Positions 56,755 through 64,000 of a stretch of 64,000 nt of DNA are shown piece by piece. Source of the stretch: Raphanus sativus. Taxonomy: Eukaryota; Streptophyta; Magnoliopsida; Brassicales; Brassicaceae. The stretch is from assembly GCF_000801105.2 (NCBI RefSeq), contig NC_079513.1:24272273-24336272 (forward strand). The letters are read 5' to 3'. The notes below the pieces were generated by a model. It saw only the letters and a list, made by a program, of their open reading frames with translations. It had not been told where the DNA came from and made no database searches. Each line of letters opens with the position of its first letter. The first letter of the stretch is position 1. A program made the translations under genes and the position numbers.

Positions 56755-57095
56755 CAATAAAATAATCAGTGTTTAGTAAAAATAATGTAATATAATCATG
56801 ATTTTTTTTTATATGTAATATTAGGAAAACACTATTATATGATTTACTTGTTAGAATAATATGTGTTGAGGAAAAGAGTTAAACGAAAAGGTGATTGGTA
56901 TATTGTATTTTTTCCAGTATTTAAAAAAAAAAATCATGATTATATTACATTATTTTTACTAAACACTGATTATTTTATTGAACTTATATGTAATATTAGG
57001 AAAACACTATTATATGATTTACTTGTTAGAATAATATGTGTTGAGGAAAAGAGTTAAACGAAAAGGTGATTGGTATATTGTATTTTTTCCAGTAT
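56755..57095. repeat. 110-bp direct repeat interleaved with a 56-bp inverted repeat
   Basis: Order: inverted arm 56755-56810, direct copy 1 56811-56920, opposite arm 56924-56980, direct copy 2 56986-57095. The two 110-bp copies read as identical and the two arms are essentially perfect inverses (CAATAAAATAATCAGTG at the outer end). Copy 2 ends 210 bp upstream of the methionine synthase TATA box. An ORF at 56863-57057 crossing it is not a gene. Confidence 0.93.
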
Positions 57096-57304
57096 GATAG
57101 AATCGTATTTACCAGCTCTACTCTATTCATACTTGTATTATACTTGGTAAGAAAATATAGAATGGGAAAATAAATACGCATAAGTAGCCGTATAAATAGC
57201 CGTAAAAATAAATAAATAAAATGATAATTGCCGAAAATATCAACCACCAGATCTAGACAATAATACACAGACCCCAACGATCTATCATTATTTGTTTTTT
57301 TTGC

Positions 57305-57312
57305 TATAAATA
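57305..57312 (+). promoter_or_regulatory. TATA box of the methionine synthase gene
   Basis: TATAAATA is followed after about 20 bp by a CT-rich leader exon ending at the AG|GTACGT donor at 57401. Spacing is right for a transcription start near 57,335. Confidence 0.65.
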
Positions 57313-57400
57313 AACTCGCAAGCCCACTCTTCTTCCTCGCCTTCTCTTCTTCGTAGCCAACCCTTTTCTTCCTCTCTTCTCCCGATTCTTCCTCCGTGAG

Positions 57401-57980
57401 GTACGTCTCCGTGTTTCTCTACCTTCCCTACGTTCTCCCTTATTTAGCTTCCCCCCTTCGTTATTCATTTCGTATTTCATCTCCACGTTGTTGTAAATAC
57501 TACTTTTCTCGAGTGTGATTTGATTTGTATATTGTATTTTGGTTCGATTTCTCCACGATCTGTTTGTTCGTAGTGTATATCTAAACGGTGAGAAAGCTCA
57601 TCAGTTACAGATCTGAGTTTCTAGTGTTATTCGATTTTGTAGATCTGGTTCTAGATCTAAATGATCGTTGTTATGAATATGAGCTCGTATGTGTTAGATC
57701 CGCTTTAGAACAATCTCGTAGTGACGAATGTTTGCATGTGATCTGATATAAAAAAACTTTTTCAAATTCTACTTTGAAGTGTGACTCGTCTCGTTTATCT
57801 CAATCATATAATACGACAAAAAAGCTGCTACACTTTCCGATATTTTTTTTTTTGCGTACACGTGAACTGTTGCTGCTTTCTTGGAGTCAGAGCCTTAGCA
57901 ATAATATTATTCAATATAAATTAAATGATTATTTTTAATTAACTTTGAGATACTGATCTTGTTTTTTTTGTTTGATGCAG
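57401..57980 (+). other. 5'-leader intron of the methionine synthase gene
   Basis: The donor GTGAG|GTACGT and the acceptor TTTGATGCAG define a 580-bp leader intron ending 20 bp before the ATG. It contains T-rich and GATCTG-rich stretches typical of expression-enhancing leader introns of housekeeping genes. Confidence 0.75.
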
Positions 57981-58000
57981 TGAAAAAAGAAAAATCAAAA

Positions 58001-61000
58001 ATGGCGTCTCACATTGTTGGATATCCTCGTATGGGCCCCAAGAGAGAACTCAAGTTCGCGTTGGAGTCATTCTGGGATAAGAAGACCACTGCTGAGGATC
58101 TTCAGAAGGTGTCTGCTGATATCAGGTCTGGTATCTGGAAGCAGATGTCTGAGGCTGGGACTAAGTACATCCCGAGCAACACCTTTGCTCACTACGATCA
58201 GGTTCTCGACACCACCGCTATGCTCGGTGCTGTTCCACCCAGATACGGTTACACCGGTGGTGAGATTGGGTTGGATGTTTACTTCTCCATGGCCAGAGGA
58301 AATGCCTCTGTTCCCGCCATGGAGATGACCAAGTGGTTTGACACCAACTAGTGAGTCTTGAACCTTGCAGCGACATTGTTAGTTGTACCTTTTTGTATAA
58401 AGTTGTGGACTAATGTAATGATGGTTTGTTGATGCAGCCACTACATCGTTCCTGAGTTGGGCCCTGAGGTTAACTTCTCTTACGCTTCTCACAAGGCCGT
58501 GAATGAGTACAAGGAGGCCAAAGCTGTACGTACCATTCTTCACTATTATGAAATTACTAGATTTACTATGCTTTAAGATTAATTGATTGGAGATAAATAG
58601 TAGGCTTTGGTTCTAGGATTTAGCATTTGTGCTTAGATTCATTGATTGGTGTTTCACGAATACTAATGTTTTAAGAATACACTCACTTGCATGTTCACAA
58701 ACCACACTTGCTTGATATAATCGTTGTTTGACTGTGGTTGTCTTTTGTACACCTAGGGTTGTTTCTTGTTCTTCTGCTAATTTTCTTTTGTACACTTAAA
58801 GTATGTTTCCTTTTCATCTGTTATACTGCTATTTTAAAGATCTGACTTTATAACTTGATGTTTATGCAGCTTGGCGTTGACACCGTCCCCGTACTTGTTG
58901 GCCCTGTCTCTTACTTGTTGCTTTCCAAGGCTGCAAAGGGTGTAGAGAAGTCATTTGATCTTCTTTCTCTTCTCCCCAAAGTTCTCGCTGTCTACAAGTA
59001 AGAAATCAATTCTCTTTATCTTTCGTTCAGTTATGAATGATCCTCTGACACGCCACTGAATATTATGACTTTGATTTGTGTACAGGGAAGTGATCACCGA
59101 GCTTAAGGCAGCTGGTGCCACCTGGATTCAGCTTGATGAGCCTGTCCTTGTCATGGATCTTGAGGGCCACAAACTCCAGGCCTTTACTGGAGCCTATGCT
59201 GAACTTGAATCAACTCTATCTGGTTTGAATGTTCTTGTGGAGACATACTTCGCTGATATCCCTGCTGAAGCATACAAGACCCTTACTTCCTTGAAGGGTG
59301 TGACTGCCTATGGATTTGATTTGGTTCGTGGCACAAAGACTCTTGATTTGGTCAAGGCCGGTTTCCCTGAGGGAAAGTACCTCTTCGCTGGTGTTGTTGA
59401 TGGAAGGAACATCTGGGCCAATGACTTTGCTGCGTCTCTTAGCACCTTGGAAGCACTTGAGGGTGTTGTTGGAAAGGGTAATACGCTCCCTCCAGAATCA
59501 TCCACCCAACTATAATCAATTATTCAAATGTTGATCTATTATCTTTGTGCATTGATACAGATAAGCTTGTGGTCTCAACCTCCTGCTCTCTTCTCCACAC
59601 CGCTGTCGATCTTATCAACGAGACTAAGCTTGACGATGAAATCAAGTCATGGATGGCCTTTGCTGCCCAGAAGGTCGTTGAAGTGAACGCATTGGCTAAG
59701 GCTTTGGCTGGTCACAAGGATGAGGTATTCTGCACAGAAAGTTCATCCTCCTGCTTCTTTGAATAATTTCCACTCTAGATGATTTGGTATACACTTGAAC
59801 TCTAATATTTTATTCTCTTTCAGGCTCTTTTCTCTGCCAACGCTGCTGCTTTGGCTTCAAGGAGATCTTCCCCAAGAGTCACCAACGAGGGTGTGCAGAA
59901 GGCTGTAAGTTTGACGTCAAACCTCAGCCATGTCAATGATTTATTTTCTTAATCGTTTACTGATCGAGATGGTTTCTGATTCTTGTATCTCAGGCTGCTG
60001 CTTTGAAGGGCTCTGACCACCGTCGTGCAACCAATGTTAGTGCTAGACTAGATGCTCAGCAGAAGAAGCTCAACCTCCCAATCCTTCCAACCACCACCAT
60101 TGGGTCCTTCCCACAGACCGTAGAGCTCAGGAGAGTTCGCAGAGAGTACAAGGCAAAGAAGTTAGTCTTCTAAATTTGATCTCTGGTATTTCCTTAAATG
60201 GTATGATACTAATGGTTTCACTAATCTCTCTATTATTAGGGTGTCTGAGGAGGACTACGTTAAGGCCATGAAGGAAGAGATCAAGAAAGTTGTTGACCTC
60301 CAAGAGGAACTTGACATCGATGTTCTTGTCCACGGAGAGCCAGAGGTGAGCTTTTCCTTTTAAGTTTCTATGTTCCTTCGATGTCGAGAGCTGACAATGA
60401 CGAGTCACCTTTCAACAATTTTGTAGAGAAACGACATGGTTGAGTACTTTGGTGAGCAATTGTCTGGATTCGCCTTCACTGCCAATGGATGGGTCCAATC
60501 TTACGGATCTCGCTGTGTGAAACCACCAGTTATCTACGGTGATGTGAGCCGTCCCAAGGCAATGACTGTTTTCTGGTCCGCAATGGCTCAGAGCATGACC
60601 TCTCGCCCAATGAAGGGTATGCTTACCGGCCCTGTCACCATTCTCAACTGGTCCTTTGTCAGGAACGACCAGCCCAGGTACATACAAATACCGATGTCTG
60701 AAACGAACACATGTTACAAGAAAAAAGAACGAAATCACTAAAAAACATGTATTTTTTAAAAACTTTGTAGGCACGAAACCTGTTACCAGATTGCTTTGGC
60801 CATCAAGGACGAAGTCGAGGACCTTGAGAAAGGTGGAATCGGTGTCATTCAGATCGATGAGGCTGCACTCAGAGAAGGACTACCACTCAGGAAATCTGAG
60901 CACGCTTTCTACTTGGACTGGGCTGTTCACTCGTTCAGGATCACCAACTGTGGCGTCCAAGACAGCACCCAGATCCACACTCACATGTGCTACTCCCACT

Positions 61001-61341
61001 TCAACGACATCATACACTCCATCATCGACATGGACGCTGATGTCATCACCATCGAGAACTCCCGATCTGATGAGAAGCTTCTCTCCGTGTTCCGTGAGGG
61101 AGTGAAGTACGGTGCCGGTATTGGTCCAGGTGTCTATGACATCCACTCTCCAAGAATACCATCTTCTGAGGAAATCGCGGACAGAGTCAACAAGATGCTT
61201 GCTGTTCTTGAGCAGAACATCCTCTGGGTTAACCCTGACTGTGGTCTCAAGACCCGTAAGTACACAGAGGTCAAGCCTGCCCTGAAGAACATGGTTGATG
61301 CGGCTAAACTCATCCGCTCCCAGCTCGCCAGTGCCAAGTGA
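58001..61341 (+). CDS. MS1: Cobalamin-independent methionine synthase (MetE type), ATMS1-like
   Basis: Ten coding exons: 58001-58350, 58438-58525, 58870-58997, 59086-59477, 59561-59724, 59824-59904, 59994-60160, 60240-60345, 60427-60677, 60771-61341. All are GT-AG and in phase and give 765 aa, exactly the plant family length. The enzyme transfers a methyl group from 5-methyltetrahydrofolate (triglutamate) to homocysteine, making methionine and feeding the S-adenosylmethionine cycle in the cytosol; there is no transit peptide. The N-terminal barrel starts [20 protein letters not shown]. The C-terminal catalytic barrel holds [22 protein letters not shown], the zinc ligand segment [21 protein letters not shown] and a final NPDCGLKTR with the last zinc-binding Cys. 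Orthologue of At5g17920; all key segments are intact. Confidence 0.98.
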
Positions 61342-62286
61342 AGAGAAGCTTGAAAATGAGATGAATGATTTGAACAAGGAAACGAGTTCTTTTTATCTAT
61401 AATGGTTGTGTTTTTGTTTGGTTTTATTACTTTCTAAAAATATTTTAGTCGAAGTTAGATTCGATGCATTTGCTGTAATGTTTGTTTTCTTTTCGTCTCC
61501 TTTATTTCTCTGATGGAATGTCTTTCTCTAAAGTCTCTTGAAAAGAAATAAAAGATTGAATCCTATACAACTATCGGAACTCTTTCTAAATAAGTATTCG
61601 AAATTGAAGTTCAAGTTTACAACTAATCTTATCCTCATTGATGTCCATTTTCAAAGTTTATGCTTATGAGCATTTGTATTTTATGTCACAAGCTTCGCCA
61701 GATCCATTGAACTTTGAAGTGACATCAACTCTACTTCATAACAAACTGGGATATTTACTTTCTGAAGCCACTTCTTTATCCTTGTGTTCTGGACACAATC
61801 CTCGTTGGCTCTCAACTTGTTGGCAGATCGCTTACTGTGTAGTTATTCATCTTCGTCTGGCAATCAGGGGAAGTTTTAATTTCATTTGCCTTGTTCTGGA
61901 TGTTTATGATGAAACTTTTCATAGCCAGAGTATCATCACTTCTTATTTTCATTCCACAGCCTATTCAAAACATAGTCAGGATCTCAAACTAGTGCTGATC
62001 TCTATTTATTAAGATGCGTGAAATAAACTCAGCCAGGTTTGTTTGGGCTTAAACCATCTGACTACTGATTATGGGAGTAGTATTAGTAGATTTTATGACT
62101 TTTAGATTTTAATTTTGTATTTTTATTAAAAAAAAATTAATGTGGAAGTCCGTTTAAATTCCCTAAAAATAATTATGAAATTAAATTTGTATTAAATTTA
62201 ACATGAATCATGTTGTGTCTATATCATAAAATTGGTATCCTATATTTACAAGGAACAAAATCTATTTCTAATTTGAAGAATAATCA
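61342..62286. other. Intergenic between methionine synthase and SAUR; no gene seen
   Basis: Methionine synthase 3' UTR, then about 700 bp of AT-rich DNA. A 124-codon ORF at 61638-62012 has no recognisable domain and ordinary intergenic composition, so it is not called. Confidence 0.5.
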
Positions 62287-62565
62287 TCACTTCAGCTGAG
62301 AAGTAACATTGATGAAAGTATTTTCAGGACAAGGGATCGTTAAACCACCCATTGGATGATCGAACCCAAACTCTTCTTCAGATTTGCTGAGAAGAGCTTG
62401 AAACGAAGGCTGGCTCAAGTATGAGATTGGCACCACATATCTCTTCTTCTGGCTCTCTCCTACGTACACCGCTAGAAACCCTTTTGGCGCCGCTGAGGTT
62501 GCTCTTTTGCTTGTTGCGGCTCCAAGAATCTTCTTTGCACCCAGAATATTTCTTACGAAAGCCAT
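62287..62565 (-). CDS. SAUR19-subfamily small auxin-up RNA protein (At5g18010-like)
   Basis: A single exon encodes 92 aa, the standard size and structure of this family. The N-terminus [15 protein letters not shown] is followed by the SAUR domain: [40 protein letters not shown] and [16 protein letters not shown]19-24 proteins bind and inhibit PP2C.D phosphatases, keeping plasma-membrane H+-ATPase active and promoting acid growth. Arabidopsis has a tandem SAUR cluster at At5g18010-18080, immediately beyond methionine synthase as here. Only one copy is visible before the window ends. Confidence 0.96.
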   Translation of the reverse strand: MAFVRNILGAKKILGAATSKRATSAAPKGFLAVYVGESQKKRYVVPISYLSQPSFQALLSKSEEEFGFDHPMGGLTIPCPENTFINVTSQLK

Positions 62566-62698
62566 TTCTAGTTTCTTTCTCTGAAAGTTCGAATCCTTTT
62601 GTGAAGCTTCTGAAAATGTATGAAATGATTCAAGATTTCAAGTTATTGGAATATTGCTTGTTTGTTGGTTGATGATATAGAAAGAGTAATATTATGGG

Positions 62699-62706
62699 TA
62701 TATATA
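62699..62706 (-). promoter_or_regulatory. TATA box of the SAUR gene
   Basis: TATATATA about 135 bp upstream of the start codon, on the minus-strand upstream side, leaves a leader of about 105 nt, usual for SAUR transcripts. No clear TGTCTC auxin element was seen next to it. Confidence 0.5.
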
Positions 62707-63267
62707 GAAAGATCATGAATGAGTTTGAACCTCTCTGAAACTTGTGGTCTTGAAGTATAGGACAAGCTAGAGCAGAGTTTCACATGGGTTTGTCTTCACC
62801 AACTGGAAATTAATTGAGTGTGGGACAAGAAAATAAAAATGAAATGCGATTCACAAGGGCTTGTTTTCTCAATGTTTTGTAGGTAAGACATATGCTATTG
62901 TCGATAATAAAGACCAGCCAAGTTTCTGTTCTTCATGTTCTGTGGTGATCATATTCCCTCACCTTTGTGGTCTAAATGGATTTGATTAGTGAGAATATGA
63001 GAATTTAAAGTGGGGACCTGAAGTTTCTCAACAACAGAACAACAAGTATCTGTCACAGGTTAGGTTGTTCTTTGATTACATCCACAAATATGTATCACAG
63101 ATGACAAGTTATATCGTAAAAGATTGATTATCTCATTTCTTCTCTTCATTTACTTTACAGATATGAGGAAACAAAGTGATAATGCTCGTTAGCCTTCGTT
63201 TCTTGTCTTTTATCATATCTAAAAGACAGAACCATGTGAATAGAGGTCTGTGTATGTCCCATACTTT
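62707..63267. other. Upstream region of SAUR; no further gene seen
   Basis: About 560 bp of ordinary intergenic sequence between the SAUR TATA box and the CACTA terminus at 63268. No exon, RNA gene or bounded repeat was recognised. Confidence 0.5.
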
Positions 63268-64000
63268 CACTACAAGAAATATGTACATTCTTAGCTCACG
63301 ATAAACGCTATCGTAGACCTTTCATAGCATTTTCTCATATGCTATGTCATCGGCAGCCATCATAGGTACCCTCTTTACGATAGCTTTTTTTCTTGACGCT
63401 ATGTAATGTACATATACGATGGCAATAAACGGAAGCTGTCTCTAGTGTAATTATAAGACGAGTTTTAATGTTACAAATTGATTACGAGTCATGTTTCGTG
63501 CTATTATAGATGAAAATTATAATTAAAAATAAAATAATTTGAAAATTAAGCCAAAAATAATTATATTAAAATAAAATAAATTTTATTTATAAGCTGAAAT
63601 TGATTTACAATTAAATTTCAGTTTACAAAGCTAAAACAAAAATAAATAAAAAGTCTAAGTCAAACGAAAAAAAAATAAACCATAACTTTCTTCTTCTTCT
63701 TCTTCTCCTTCATCTTCTTCTCCATGATAAACTCTCCATTGAAGGACGCTTAGATTGTTAGCTGATATATCTCTGCAAAAACAAAAAATCAGATCACTAA
63801 ACAACCCTAACTGTTAATGAAACTATTAAGACAATTCACAAGGTGTCGTCATAGCTGTCGTTGCTAAACACACATGAACCCAACAAGACCTTTACAGAGT
63901 ATCATGTAATTATATTTCAAGTTCAAGTTTTATCAGACTTAAGCAAAACCTGTTCACTACTATTAAACTAAGAAATAACAGTTCAAGTGTTATCAGACTG
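63268..64000 (+). mobile_element. Left end of a CACTA (En/Spm) element, running off the window
   Basis: CACTACAAGAAAT is a standard Brassicaceae CACTA terminus. It is followed by densely repeated subterminal words in both directions (CTATGTCATCGGC, ACGATAGC, GCTATCGT, TAGCATTTTCTCATATGCTA), as expected for transposase-binding sites. The other end and the 3-bp duplication are outside the window, so the right border is only the window edge. Confidence 0.75.

Noticed and set aside
61638..62012. 124-codon ORF between methionine synthase and SAUR
   Set aside because: Not similar to any known family; no leader or splice signals of note.

Overview
The window is plant nuclear DNA from a Brassicaceae species, most likely a Brassica or close relative. 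The evidence is GT-AG introns in every gene model, an AT-rich intergenic background packed with plant transposons, and a gene order that follows Arabidopsis thaliana chromosome 5 around At5g17690-At5g18010. Arabidopsis assignments come from recognising the translated proteins and remembered gene order; no database search was run.

Layout, left to right. 54-332: first exon of an LHP1-like chromodomain gene running off the left edge. About 2.3-3.2 kb: a short secreted ORF and a plastid GrpE fragment. 4.3-6.1 kb: BCS1-type AAA-ATPase. 6.6-6.8 kb: tRNA-derived SINE. 8.7-10.6 kb: NADH-cytochrome b5 reductase (CBR1), nine exons. 10,916-19,687: a complete Mutator-like element (MULE) with terminal inverted repeats, a 9-bp target duplication and three genes: a DUF1985/Ulp1 protease, a GRF zinc-finger membrane protein and a MuDR transposase. 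19.8-22.5 kb: VAR3. 26.4-28.1 kb: R2R3-MYB (MYB56/BRAVO-like). 28,563-32,654: CACTA element carrying two Helitrons. 33.1-35.9 kb: class III peroxidase with a Helitron in intron 2. 36.7-38.9 kb: interrupted Stowaway, Helitron and a 77-bp tandem repeat. 40.6-42.1 kb: divergently transcribed pair of small genes, a DnaJ-type Cys-rich protein and plastid ribosomal protein PSRP6. 42.7-43.5 kb: C-terminal remnant of a TIR-NB-LRR gene. 45.3-46.8 kb: MFAP1 splicing factor. 48.1-52.6 kb: large acidic membrane protein (At5g17910-like). 55,128-56,401: 1.27-kb non-autonomous MULE. 58.0-61.3 kb: cobalamin-independent methionine synthase. 62.3-62.6 kb: SAUR. From 63.27 kb: left end of another CACTA element.

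The cellular genes are ordinary single-copy loci and do not form a pathway. Several Arabidopsis neighbours (WOX12, a PMEI, two CCX exchangers, most of the CSA1/CHS3 pair) were not found, which fits a fractionated post-polyploid segment.

The most unusual signal is a repeated kind of tiny insertion. At least 16 sites carry an 8-28 nt insert that is little more than an oligo(A) tail, often preceded by a few bases such as TGAC, GGTC or TACC, between perfect or near-perfect 10-20 bp direct repeats. They look like almost completely 5'-truncated retroposition products. One has an unoccupied paralogous site 230 bp away. A second unexpected signal is homology between the 5' leaders and leader introns of two adjacent unrelated genes, the At5g17910-like gene and methionine synthase.
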